Source: an uncultured Spirochaetales bacterium (GTDB taxonomy: Bacteria > Spirochaetota > Spirochaetia > Sphaerochaetales > Sphaerochaetaceae). From it: 46,581 nucleotides of DNA. The number at the start of each line of letters is the position of its first letter. Within the stretch, counting starts at the first letter, position 1. Below the pieces are notes generated by a model. The model had not been told where the DNA came from. It saw only the letters and a program-made list of their open reading frames with translations, and searched no databases. This document shows, piece after piece, positions 8,383 through 15,868 of this stretch. A program made the translations under genes and the position numbers. The stretch is taken from contig CAKQJZ010000005.1 of assembly GCA_934247875.1 (NCBI GenBank), positions 1 to 46,581 on the forward strand, in the 5' to 3' direction.

Positions 8383-9054
8383 TCAGATGTTTGAAAAAGA
8401 TAAGAGTTTGAAGTGATTTTTTCTGAATTCTATTAGTCCTTCTCTTTCCATTTTTCCTAGTTCTTTAGAGAGTGCTGATCTATCTACTGAGAGATAATCA
8501 GCAAGTTCTTCTCTATTGAAAGGAATAAAGAAAGAGTGGCTATTTTGCTTAATAGCCTCAAAAGAGAGATACGTTTCTACTTTTTCTCTTATAGTCTTAG
8601 GAGTTGTACAGAATATTCTATTTGATAGTACTATGTTCTTCTGAAGCGCAGCGCTTAGCAGTGCGCCTTTTAGTTTGTTTGACCACGCTGTACTCTTTTT
8701 GCTTTCAAGCACATCAACATTTATAAATAAGATAGTAGTGTTGTTTTGTGATGCTGTTGCATCTACCATCAAACGAGAGTGCGTTAGTGCGTATGACTCA
8801 CCAAAGACAGAAAGCGCTGGAATATTGCTTAGTATTGTTCTTCTGCCTTCAATATCTACTCTCTCGATATTAACACTACCTTCTATTACTATCCCTATAG
8901 AATTTATGATCTCACCATAGTGGAATATGATGGAGCCCTTGCTGTAATTACCCAGAGTAAAGAGCTTACTCTGCTCCATCTCATTCCACTCTTCATCTGT
9001 TATTGCTTTGAATAGCTTTGCTTGTTCTTTTTCCATTTTCGTTGTTTTTACCAC
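8383..9054 (-). CDS. Crp/Fnr family transcriptional regulator
   Basis: A 223-residue regulator with an N-terminal cyclic-nucleotide-binding-like beta barrel (about residues 25-130) and a C-terminal winged helix whose recognition region reads NREELADYLSVDRSALSKELGKMEREGLIEF. It has no Cys cluster of the FNR type, so it is not an oxygen sensor by that mechanism, and the cAMP-binding arginine motif is not obvious, so the effector is unknown. The start is uncertain: GTG at 9054 gives the full frame, but an ATG at 9036 is the next option, and neither has a Shine-Dalgarno sequence. A TATAAT box at 9059-9064 sits just 4 nt before the GTG. It is divergent from an iron-sulfur protein gene only 48 nt away, which suggests it controls that gene. 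Confidence 0.85.
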   Translation of the reverse strand: MVKTTKMEKEQAKLFKAITDEEWNEMEQSKLFTLGNYSKGSIIFHYGEIINSIGIVIEGSVNIERVDIEGRRTILSNIPALSVFGESYALTHSRLMVDATASQNNTTILFINVDVLESKKSTAWSNKLKGALLSAALQKNIVLSNRIFCTTPKTIREKVETYLSFEAIKQNSHSFFIPFNREELADYLSVDRSALSKELGKMEREGLIEFRKNHFKLLSFSNI

Positions 9055-9070
9055 ATAAATTATATTTCTT

Positions 9071-9091
9071 TCAATCTAAACTCCTAATTGA
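9071..9091. promoter_or_regulatory. Possible operator between regulator and iron-sulfur gene
   Basis: A TCAAT-N11-ATTGA inverted repeat (9071-9075 and 9087-9091) lies in the 48-nt divergent intergenic region. It is shorter and more widely spaced than the usual TTGAT-N4-ATCAA site of Crp/Fnr proteins, so this is only a candidate. Confidence 0.25.
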
Positions 9092-9102
9092 GGAGAACAG
9101 AA

Positions 9103-9795
9103 ATGATAAGAAAAGTAATCAATATCGATAAAGAAAAATGCAATGGCTGTGGCCTTTGCGCTAGCGCATGCCATGAAGGAGCTATTGAGATTATCAATGG
9201 CAAAGCAGAGTTAACACGCGATGACTACTGCGATGGTTTTGGAGATTGTCTCCCTTCATGTCCAACAGGTGCTATCTCATTCATAGAAAGAGAAGCAGCA
9301 CCTTATGACGAGAAGGCTGTAGAAGAGAATAAGAGGAGAAAGCAAATGATGAATGGTGGATGCCCAGGAAAGAAAGTTTTAACACTAGAAAGAGAAGAAA
9401 GCACAGAAAACAGTGCAAACGTTAAGCTTCAATCTCGCTTAAGGCAGTGGCCTTGTCAGATTAAGCTGGTTCCGACTAATGCGCCATACTTTGATAATGC
9501 GAAGCTTTTAATAGCTGCTGATTGCACTGCGTATGCGTATGCGTCGCTTCATGAGGATTTCATGAAAGGTAAGATCACTATTATTGGTTGTCCTAAGCTT
9601 GATGATGTTGACTACTCAGAGAAGCTTGAGAGAATCATAAGCGATAATGATATCAAGAGCGTTACTGTTGTAAGGATGGAAGTTCCATGCTGCGGAGGCT
9701 TAGAGAATGCTGCTATTAAAGCATTGAAAGCAAGTGGAAAGTTCATTCCTTGGCAGGTTGTTACGATATCTATTAAGGGTGAAATTCTGGATTGA
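9103..9795 (+). CDS. 4Fe-4S ferredoxin-type protein next to Crp/Fnr regulator
   Basis: A 230-residue cytoplasmic iron-sulfur protein. The N-terminal ferredoxin region has CxxCxxCxxxC at Cys 13, 16, 19 and 23 and a second set at Cys 43, 49 and 53 in the YCDGFGDCLPSCP motif. The rest is a separate domain with NGGCPGKK near residue 90, a hydrophobic Rossmann-like core (LLIAADCTAYAYASLHED) and a late PCCGG motif. Proteins of this layout occur beside Crp/Fnr regulators and hybrid-cluster proteins in anaerobes; no hcp gene is seen here. I chose the ATG at 9103 because AGGAG at 9091-9095 lies 7 nt before it; an upstream ATG at 9088 in the same frame has no such site. The partner and reaction are unknown. 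Confidence 0.8.
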   Translation: MIRKVINIDKEKCNGCGLCASACHEGAIEIINGKAELTRDDYCDGFGDCLPSCPTGAISFIEREAAPYDEKAVEENKRRKQMMNGGCPGKKVLTLEREESTENSANVKLQSRLRQWPCQIKLVPTNAPYFDNAKLLIAADCTAYAYASLHEDFMKGKITIIGCPKLDDVDYSEKLERIISDNDIKSVTVVRMEVPCCGGLENAAIKALKASGKFIPWQVVTISIKGEILD

Positions 9796-9801
9796 TTGCC
9801 T

Positions 9802-9830
9802 TTGAAGTTAAACCTAATTTTTCGTAAGAT
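9802..9830 (+). promoter_or_regulatory. Promoter of the aldo/keto reductase gene
   Basis: TTGAAG (9802-9807), 17-nt spacer, TAAGAT (9825-9830), followed by a GGAG ribosome binding site at 9841-9844 before the ATG at 9852. Confidence 0.6.
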
Positions 9831-9851
9831 AGTCTTTGTAGGAGCTAAAAG

Positions 9852-10727
9852 ATGGAAAAATTAAACTCACTTACAGATACTTTTACACTAAGTAATGGTG
9901 TTAAGATTCCATGCATTGGATTCGGAACTTGGCAATCTCCAGATGGAGATGTTTCATGTAATGCAGTCATTGCTGCACTTGAAGCTGGATACCGCCATAT
10001 TGATACTGCAACTGCTTATGGAAACGAAGAGAGCGTTGGCAAAGCTATCAAAGACTTCATGGCTAAGAGCGGAGTAAAGAGAGAAGAACTCTTTGTAACA
10101 ACAAAGCTCCATAACAAAGACCATGGATATGAAAACACTAAGAACGCAATCGATAACTCGCTATCACTTCTTGGTCTAGATTATATCGACCTATACCTCA
10201 TTCACTGGCCTAATCCTATTCTATATAGAGATGACTGGAAGAATAAGGACCAAGAAAGCTGGAAATCTATGGAAGAGGCATATAGCGCAGGGAAGCTAAG
10301 AGCACTTGGTCTTTCCAACTTCTTCCCACATCACATAGATGCTATTCTTGAAACAGCTAAAGTACTTCCAGTTGTTAACCAGATTAAGTTCTGTCCTAGC
10401 ATCAATGCTAAAGAGGCAGCTGATTACTCTAGAGAGAAAGGCATGCTTCTTGAAGCTTACTCTCCAATGGGCACTGGTGCTGTTCTCAATAATAGTGAAA
10501 TGACTGAGATTGCCAACAAGTACAACAAGACTACTGCTCAGGTATGTATCCGCTACTCTCTTCAGAGTGGTTATCTTCCACTTCCTAAGAGCGTTACTCC
10601 AGAGCGCATCAAGAGCAATACAGATGTTTTCTCATTTGAGCTATCTGATGAAGATATGAAGAGGATTGCAAACTTGAAAGTTGAAGGCGTTACGCCTCTC
10701 AGAAACCCAGACGAAACAACATTCTAA
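9852..10727 (+). CDS. Aldo/keto reductase
   Basis: NAD(P)H-dependent carbonyl reductase of the aldo/keto reductase superfamily, 291 residues and cytoplasmic. The catalytic tetrad is visible as Asp51 and Tyr56 in HIDTATAYGNE, Lys85 in TTKLH and His118 in LIHWP. Further signatures are the LGLDYIDLYLIHWP strand, the ALGLSNF motif and the late LPKSVTPERIKSN motif that binds the cofactor phosphate. It resembles the 2,5-diketogluconate reductase/glyoxal reductase group, but the substrate cannot be told. It has its own promoter and a strong terminator, so it is probably monocistronic. Confidence 0.9.
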   Translation: MEKLNSLTDTFTLSNGVKIPCIGFGTWQSPDGDVSCNAVIAALEAGYRHIDTATAYGNEESVGKAIKDFMAKSGVKREELFVTTKLHNKDHGYENTKNAIDNSLSLLGLDYIDLYLIHWPNPILYRDDWKNKDQESWKSMEEAYSAGKLRALGLSNFFPHHIDAILETAKVLPVVNQIKFCPSINAKEAADYSREKGMLLEAYSPMGTGAVLNNSEMTEIANKYNKTTAQVCIRYSLQSGYLPLPKSVTPERIKSNTDVFSFELSDEDMKRIANLKVEGVTPLRNPDETTF

Positions 10728-10735
10728 ATATTAAA

Positions 10736-10772
10736 GGCATGCTCGGAGAAATCTGAACATGCCCTTATTTTT
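10736..10772. terminator. Terminator between convergent genes
   Basis: GGCATGCTC at 10736-10744 pairs with GAACATGCC at 10755-10763 (one mismatch) and is followed by CTTATTTTT. It ends the aldo/keto reductase transcript on +. On the other strand the same stem is followed by a short T-rich stretch and may stop the phosphatase transcript. Confidence 0.75.
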
Positions 10773-10776
10773 GAAC

Positions 10777-11934
10777 TTAATAGTTCTTTGACAGATTAGC
10801 CTTGAGAGAAGCTAGTTCACTATCTGTAAGACCAAGAGCTCTTACATAAGCTTCAGCACCCTTCTCTAGGTTCTTCTCTCCACCTGTAATTAGACTAAGA
10901 ATAGTTACGATGTTGCTATTCTTTACTGCATTATACTGCTCACTGCCTTCTTCAAGGTGGTAGTAGTTCTTATATGTCTCCATATAATCATTCACGATAT
11001 CATCATAGCTGACGCCCATTAGAGCAGAAAGCAGCGCAGATACGAATCCTGCTCTGTCTTTTCCTTCTGTGCAATGAACAAGATATGGGCCTTCATGACT
11101 TGCGAAGAACAATAGACCTTCCTTTAGTCCTTTCTTGAAATCATCTGCTTTGAAGTCAACACCAAGGTTTAGAGTCTTAACTAGACCTTCATCAAACAAG
11201 CTCTTGTAATATGGGCTAGCAAAGTCTTCTTTAGCAACATAAGACGCAATGTTCTCAGCTGAGTCTGCGAGGTTCATAACGCACTTAACGCTATGAGCTT
11301 TTATGAATGCGTCGCTGTACTTAGCTCTGCCAAGCTCATTGTTGATTGGGCTTGAGCTTCTGAAGAGTGCGTTCTTTCCAAGAGCGCCGCCATTGATAGC
11401 TCTTGCATTAGCAAAGATCTCATCAGATGCATAGTCTGCTCTTTCATTGGTTCTCTCAAGCTGATGGATTAGATACTCATCTCTGTATCCAGCTTTCTCA
11501 CCCATTGAAAGATCAAGTGTGATTGCTGAAAGCTCTTTTCCATCTGGAAGAGTCCAGAAGAATGTCTTATCTGGGTTAGTAGTCTTCTTAGCACCTAAGT
11601 GCTTAGTAGCAAAGTCTCCCATGTTGATAGCTAGTACAAGCTTTCCACCGTTATCACGGAGAACAAGCTCACCAACGTTAACATCAGAGTAGTTAGTGCA
11701 AAGAGGAACAGATAGGACTTCATCTCCAACCTGTACATTTACAACGTCGCCATACTCATAGCCTGCAGCTCTGAGTGCTTCTGGATCCAGTGTGAGTGTT
11801 AAGTTGCCATACTTCTGGATTTCACTGACTTCTGAAGTGAATGTCTCGTAGCTCATTGCCTTTGTAGCGCAGCTCATTATCAGAGCAAGTGCTAAAGCAA
11901 ATACGATGAAATAAGAATAGGTTCTTCTTCTCAT
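10777..11934 (-). CDS. Tyrosine phosphatase-like lipoprotein with N-terminal beta domain
   Basis: A 385-residue secreted lipoprotein: a signal peptide ends at lipobox IMSC. An N-terminal domain of about 100 residues (starting GNLTLTLDPEALRAAGYEYGD) resembles the C-terminal domain of SAM hydroxide adenosyltransferases and may act as a binding module. The C-terminal half is a Y_phosphatase3-type protein phosphatase with the P-loop HCTEGKDR at residues 287-294 (nucleophile Cys288, Arg294), an RSSSPIN segment and an early NLADS motif. I set the start at 11934 because AAGGAG lies 5 nt before it; a longer frame starting 9 codons earlier has no such site. It would act outside the cytoplasm. The substrate, which could be protein, phosphoinositide or sugar phosphate, is unknown. 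Confidence 0.75.
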   Translation of the reverse strand: MRRRTYSYFIVFALALALIMSCATKAMSYETFTSEVSEIQKYGNLTLTLDPEALRAAGYEYGDVVNVQVGDEVLSVPLCTNYSDVNVGELVLRDNGGKLVLAINMGDFATKHLGAKKTTNPDKTFFWTLPDGKELSAITLDLSMGEKAGYRDEYLIHQLERTNERADYASDEIFANARAINGGALGKNALFRSSSPINNELGRAKYSDAFIKAHSVKCVMNLADSAENIASYVAKEDFASPYYKSLFDEGLVKTLNLGVDFKADDFKKGLKEGLLFFASHEGPYLVHCTEGKDRAGFVSALLSALMGVSYDDIVNDYMETYKNYYHLEEGSEQYNAVKNSNIVTILSLITGGEKNLEKGAEAYVRALGLTDSELASLKANLSKNY

Positions 11935-11973
11935 AGAAACTCCTTTGTAGTAGTTTCTCACACCTTTTTGAAG

Positions 11974-12189
11974 TTAGAAAGCCCACTCTCCATCTTTTAT
12001 TATTGGGATTGTTTTCCCTTCTTTTGTGATTCCATCGATATTTAGACTGCTATAGCCAACCATGAAATCTACATGTATAATTGAGTCATTGACACCCTTA
12101 TTGTGTATTTCTTCTTTAGAAAGTGATTCAAATCCTTTTATGACGCTATCAAAGCCAGCACCGAATGCTATATGACAAGTTGCATTCTC
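11974..12189 (-). pseudogene. M29 aminopeptidase remnant, 3' part
   Basis: The last 72 codons of an M29 (AmpS/PepS-type) aminopeptidase, starting ENATCHIAFGAGFD and ending IPIIKDGEWAF. It keeps family metal ligands His and Asp in NDSIIHVDFMVG. It joins exactly, in frame, with the sequence ending NTLFD on the far side of the insertion element: deleting 12190-13836 recreates NTLFD-ENATCH. No start codon of its own is supported. The gene has further damage upstream (see the 5' part), so it is dead. Confidence 0.88.
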
Positions 12190-12300
12190 GTGAAGTCTCT
12201 CCATCTAAGAAAAACTATAGATGGAGCTTCCCGCTACCTGCAGAGCCACGAATGACTCTGCAGTTGTCTCTTTAGAAGACCGGGAATGCGCATCTTCCCG
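12190..12300 (-). ncRNA. Candidate omega (reRNA) guide RNA at the right end
   Basis: In IS200/IS605 elements the tnpB 3' end and right end specify the guide RNA, whose spacer is the flanking host sequence. Three strong hairpins appear in a row on the minus strand: CGGGAA/TTCCCG at 12281-12300 (inside the tnpB end), CTGCAGAG/CTCTGCAG at 12238-12263, and CTCCATCTA/TAGATGGAG at 12199-12226. The guide would start at 12189 with GAGAATGCAACTTG, that is the M29 remnant. The RNA ends are inferred. Confidence 0.55.
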
Positions 12301-13639
12301 AACAATCAGAATTCAGCAAAGAAGATAAATCATCCTTTACTGCATAGGGATTTCTAAGGGTAGACAGCGTGCAATGTACTCCATACCACAGCTCAGGAAC
12401 TTTGGCCTTTAGCGTGGACGCAGCCTTCTCAGGCAACGCTTTCCAGATTTCTCTGGCAAAATATCTAGCTCCTATATTGTATGAGCTTGATAAGTCTGAA
12501 TTATATCTCTTACCTGTCTTGAAGGTGCAGAGGCTATGGTTGTCATTATCTCTAACCACTTCACCTGTTCCATCATAGGCGAGACGTGATGTGTTTATCG
12601 CACATACAGTAGAGAACCTCAAGCCACGAGAATGGGCAAGAGCCTCAACTCTTCTAGCAATGTCCTTCTTTCTCCATAATGATAAGCGCATTGCTTTAGA
12701 GCCATGTATCTTACCTTTTTCCCCACTCAGATTCTCCATTACGATAACATCGCATCCATATTCTGCAGCCATTGCTGCTATAGCTGCTGATGTCTTGATA
12801 GAGAGCTCTCTGTTGTAGTTAAAGGCAAAGCGATCAAGACGATGCGTTTTACAGCAAGAGTCAGAATGGGCTCTTCTGCGCTGATTCAGTGACTTATTGA
12901 AACGGTCTTCTTCTACTGGAAAGGATATGAAGCTCCTTCCAATGACAGTACCGTCCTCTTCCATCACTGAAGCAACAGCTGCATTGTTTATACCTATATC
13001 GCATGAGAGTATGCGCTTCTTGTTCTCTGATAATTGGACATTGCCTTTAATAGCAAACCGAAGAGCAAAACGCTTGCCCTTCTTCTGCAGTATTGGACAC
13101 ATTGTGTCATCTATCTCAAGACCTCTCTTATCTAGGTAATCGAGGTCTGTCTTACGGAATCTGAATTACTTCCAGATCCAGTCATTATTGATGAAGAGCT
13201 TCATCCTGCATTGATAATGATCATCATCTATGAGCTGGAACATTATCTTCTTATAGAATACAGGCATCTCGCAGCGATTGACCTTGAGCCTTGGCCTCTT
13301 ATGGCTCTTATCTGATTCTTCCCATCTCTCAAGGCTGGACCTATAGCTTGATACTGCTCCTATGGCTGCAGAGATAGCGCTTCTTCTGAGGTATGAAGGA
13401 AACTTGAAGAACTTCTTATCAAAAGCTCTGTATTTTGCTTTTCTCTTATCTGTGCCATGCACAAGCTTCTCGATTATAGACTGTTTCTTATTTGAGCCAT
13501 CCGCATCTTTGATCGCATCATACTCAGCGTTCACTACTTTGATAAGAAATGATACAGCTTCTTGATAGATCTTTACAGTATCATGAAAGCATCTGTATTC
13601 ATCCTTTATCTCAAGTGAGTAGCTGGCAGTGTTCTTCAT
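12272..13639 (-). pseudogene. tnpB: TnpB RNA-guided nuclease, interrupted by one in-frame stop
   Basis: TnpB is the RuvC-type nuclease of OMEGA systems, ancestor of Cas12. The frame runs 456 codons but codon 158 is TAA (13166-13168), following DWIWK; the downstream sequence continues in the same frame (FRFRKTDLDYL...) without other damage. The RuvC residues are intact: Asp of SCDIGINN near codon 214, Glu of VIVMENLSG near 302, and Asp of RYNSDLSSSYNIGARY near 382. The zinc ribbon between the last two is degenerate, since the TSRLAYDGTG and HSLCTF motifs replace CxxC pairs, as in a known Firmicutes-type branch. One substitution (AAA to TAA) would explain the stop. A promoter with TATAAT lies 6 nt before the ATG, with no ribosome binding site. 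Confidence 0.88.
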
Positions 13640-13645
13640 ATCTAT

Positions 13646-13674
13646 ATTATATGATACTTAACAGCTGCTGTAAA
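13646..13674 (-). promoter_or_regulatory. Promoter of tnpB, apparently leaderless
   Basis: On the minus strand TTTACA (13669-13674), 17-nt spacer, TATAAT (13646-13651), then only 6 nt to the tnpB ATG at 13639. No Shine-Dalgarno sequence precedes the ATG, so the mRNA should begin at or next to the start codon. Confidence 0.6.
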
Positions 13675-13781
13675 GGATAAATACTTATATAATAATCATT
13701 TAATATCAGATTATCTGGTAGGAAATCTCTTATTCTTAAAGAAAAGAGACTTGTTATATAACTTCTTCCCAGAAGCTCTTA

Positions 13782-13820
13782 ACTCCACCCAAATCACTTT
13801 GGATTATGGATGGATGGAGT
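13782..13820 (-). repeat. Left-end hairpin of the IS element
   Basis: ACTCCA (13782-13787) and TGGAGT (13815-13820) form a stem, extended by a few further pairs, 16 nt inside the left boundary. Such imperfect subterminal hairpins are recognised by the Y1 transposase in this family. Confidence 0.6.
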
Positions 13821-13836
13821 GTACAGAGCTGATTAC

Positions 13837-14372
13837 ATCAAAGAGCGTATTGTGGTAGAGAATGCCAGATTCTCTAATTGGAGATGAGTTAGGAACTAAT
13901 GTACACTCGCCTATGTAGCTTGCGCCTTCGTCTATAGATAATAGTCTTCCAAGCACTTCTTCATTCTTTTCAGCGTGCCATTCTACAGCTTTGCCTTCAT
14001 GGAATCTTATTGAGAAGTTCTCTATGAGTGCTCTTGGTATGATAAAGGCATAGTAGCATACACTATTCCTTCAGCATCTCCTTTCTTTGGTGTTGTGAAG
14101 CACTCTTCAGATGGAATATTTGGCTGGAAATATACTTTGCTGTCTTTTGTCTCTTCGCCCCCACCTAAAAATAGCGCATCGTCAATTAATCCAACTGTCA
14201 AGTCTGTGCCCTCTTTGGAAGTATAATGCAGCGCTTTTAAGCCAAAGCTATTAAGCGCATCAGAACGTCTCTTAAGATCCTCATCATGCTCAATCCAGCT
14301 CTCTATTGGATTATCAGAAACACGAGAAGAGAATCTTCTCCCAAAGAGAATCAAGCAACTTTCATATTTCAT
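13837..14372 (-). pseudogene. M29 aminopeptidase remnant, 5' part
   Basis: Middle portion of the same M29 metallo-aminopeptidase. In frame are RVSDNPIESWIEHDEDLK and IPSEECFTTPKKGDAEG, with the first Glu ligand in the latter. After PLSYQ the frame breaks near 14025-14030, and the neighbouring frame carries on with LIENFSIRFHEGKAVEW, DEGASYIGE (second Glu ligand) and ILYHNTLFD. A second frameshift lies near 14320-14335, where the previous frame reads KLLDSLWEKILFS. The first half of the protein (some 180-200 residues) is missing, because the metallo-hydrolase gene abuts directly. It was therefore a peptidase gene at the end of the peptide-transporter operon, now truncated, frameshifted twice and split by the IS element. 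Confidence 0.85.
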
Positions 14373-15096
14373 ATATCTCTTCGCTCTTTATTAAGCTTAC
14401 TTTGCCTTTGTAGCTTTCTTTGACTTTCTCTAAAAGTTCTGTGCTGTCACCAAATGATGGAAGATGGATTAGCATTGCATTTTTAGGCTTTGCTATTTTT
14501 AGAAACTCTGATGCTTCTTCTCCGTTTAAGTGTCCATACTTTTCTCCACTTCCGTACTTATCATATATAGAGCACTCTAGAAGCAGCATATCTACACCTT
14601 TTACGCGCTTAGCTAGCTCTTCGCTAAATGTAGTATCAGCGCTGTAAAAGAGTGTCTTTTCTCCGCTTTTGATTAAGTAGCCATATGTTAAGCACTCATG
14701 CTTCATCTTTATTGGTGTAACTTCAAATGGTCCGAATGTGTATGTTTTCTCTTCTTCTAGTGTTGAATACTGAGCTGAATTATGACGCTCTATCTGATTT
14801 TTCAGCACTTTATTCTCTGGTCCATAGAAATTGAGATCCTCTTTTGTGCGTCCAATCTGCTTTGAGATCAAGCGTCCATAAGATGCAACAACAGCATCTG
14901 CTGTGTGGTCAGAGTGATCATGAGAAATCAAGACAGCAGATATAGCGTCAAGCGAGATATATCTCTCGAGGCTCATCAATGCACCTGAGCCTATATCGAG
15001 CAATATACGCACATCCCCTTCTTCTAATAAGTAGCAAGCTGTACCATGCCCTGAAACTGGATAGCCACCATATATTCCAAGCGCTCTAAGCTTCAT
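14362..15096 (-). CDS. Metallo-beta-lactamase-fold hydrolase
   Basis: A 244-residue cytoplasmic metal-dependent hydrolase of the RNase Z/PhnP-like MBL group. The signature HDHSDH lies at residues 59-64 (HxHxDH) and further ligands are likely in MKHECLTYGY, FYSADTTF (Asp) and YGHLNGEEAS plus a late LIHLPSFGDS His. It overlaps the upstream ATPase gene by 11 nt, so it is the last intact gene of the peptide ABC operon. The overlap with the M29 remnant at its 3' end is a leftover of the deletion that removed the peptidase N-terminus. The substrate is unknown; a phosphodiester is typical for the group. Confidence 0.8.
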   Translation of the reverse strand: MKLRALGIYGGYPVSGHGTACYLLEEGDVRILLDIGSGALMSLERYISLDAISAVLISHDHSDHTADAVVASYGRLISKQIGRTKEDLNFYGPENKVLKNQIERHNSAQYSTLEEEKTYTFGPFEVTPIKMKHECLTYGYLIKSGEKTLFYSADTTFSEELAKRVKGVDMLLLECSIYDKYGSGEKYGHLNGEEASEFLKIAKPKNAMLIHLPSFGDSTELLEKVKESYKGKVSLIKSEEIYEI

Positions 15097-15868
15097 CGAT
15101 GCCCTCCATCATTGCAGCTTTTATAAGTGCTTTCGTATATTCTTCTTTAGGGTTATTGATTACGCTCTCAGCATCCCCTTCCTCAACTATCTTTCCGCTC
15201 TTCATTACTATGATCCTATCAGAGACATAACGCACTAAGCTTATGTCATGGCTGATGAATAGAAGTGAAGTTGAGAACTCTTTTTTAAGCGACATCAATA
15301 AGTTGAGGATCTGCGCCTGGAGGGACACGTCGAGTGCAGATGTGCATTCGTCTGAAATCAGCACTTTAGGGTTCAATAAGAGTGCACGTGCAATAGCTAT
15401 GCGCTGAAGCTGCCCGCCTGAGAACGATGATGGATACTTTGAGAGAGCTTTCTCGCTATCGATTCCAACGCGTTCAAGCATCTCTTTTATCCTCATATCC
15501 TTCTCTTCTCTGCTTAGCTCTTTGTAGTTGATATCCAGTGGTTCAGATAAGATTCTATGGATAGTGAAATAGGGATTCATAGACTCTTTAGGAGACTGGA
15601 ATATGAACTGGACACTTCGTCTGAAGCTTCTTCGCTCTTCACCTTTCAGTTTTGATATATCACGTCCTGAGAAGAATACACTGCCTTCTGTTGGAGAAGT
15701 AAGACCTCCTGCAATATCTGCAAGAGTGCTCTTTCCAGAACCTGACTCTCCGACTATTCCAAGCACTTCATTCTCTTTAAGCGAAAATGAAACTCTCTCA
15801 AGTGCTTTGAATCTCTCTTTGCCTTTGACTTTGTACTCTTTTGTAATCGCTGTAGCTTCAAGTATCAT
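15086..15868 (-). CDS. ABC peptide transporter ATP-binding protein, OppF/DppF type
   Basis: ATPase subunit of the complete peptide-type importer, 260 residues. It shows Walker A GESGSGKST, the Q-loop in QFIFQSPKESMNPYFT, the signature SFSGGQLQRIAIARAL, Walker B VLISDECTSALDVS and the switch His in FISHD. It is shorter than most OppF proteins and lacks the C-terminal Cys-containing oligopeptide extension that the OppD partner has. It overlaps both neighbours (4 nt upstream, 11 nt downstream), which implies coupled translation. It may also energise the ATPase-less importer at 3-6 kb. Confidence 0.9.
   Translation of the reverse strand: MILEATAITKEYKVKGKERFKALERVSFSLKENEVLGIVGESGSGKSTLADIAGGLTSPTEGSVFFSGRDISKLKGEERRSFRRSVQFIFQSPKESMNPYFTIHRILSEPLDINYKELSREEKDMRIKEMLERVGIDSEKALSKYPSSFSGGQLQRIAIARALLLNPKVLISDECTSALDVSLQAQILNLLMSLKKEFSTSLLFISHDISLVRYVSDRIIVMKSGKIVEEGDAESVINNPKEEYTKALIKAAMMEGIDEA

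Larger units (their letters stand above)
12190..13836 (-). mobile_element. IS200/IS605-type insertion element carrying only tnpB
   Basis: A 1647-bp element, oriented on the minus strand, with boundaries fixed by the interrupted M29 gene. Its left end begins right after TTGAT (plus-strand ATCAA at 13837-13841), the target-adjacent motif known for ISDra2. There is no target duplication, as expected for this family. Both ends carry subterminal hairpins: left 13782-13820, right 12199-12226. It has tnpB but no tnpA (Y1 transposase), so it would have needed a TnpA in trans. tnpB carries one in-frame stop, so the copy is probably inactive as a nuclease source. Confidence 0.88.

Noticed and set aside
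11935..11961. Upstream start for the phosphatase lipoprotein
   Set aside because: The extra nine codons would precede the signal peptide and cover the AAGGAG ribosome binding site used by the start at 11934.
13166..13168. Programmed recoding of TAA in tnpB
   Set aside because: TAA is an ordinary stop codon in many genes here (recR, nagA, pepD, dnaA), and no recoding signal is visible. A point mutation in a mobile gene is simpler.
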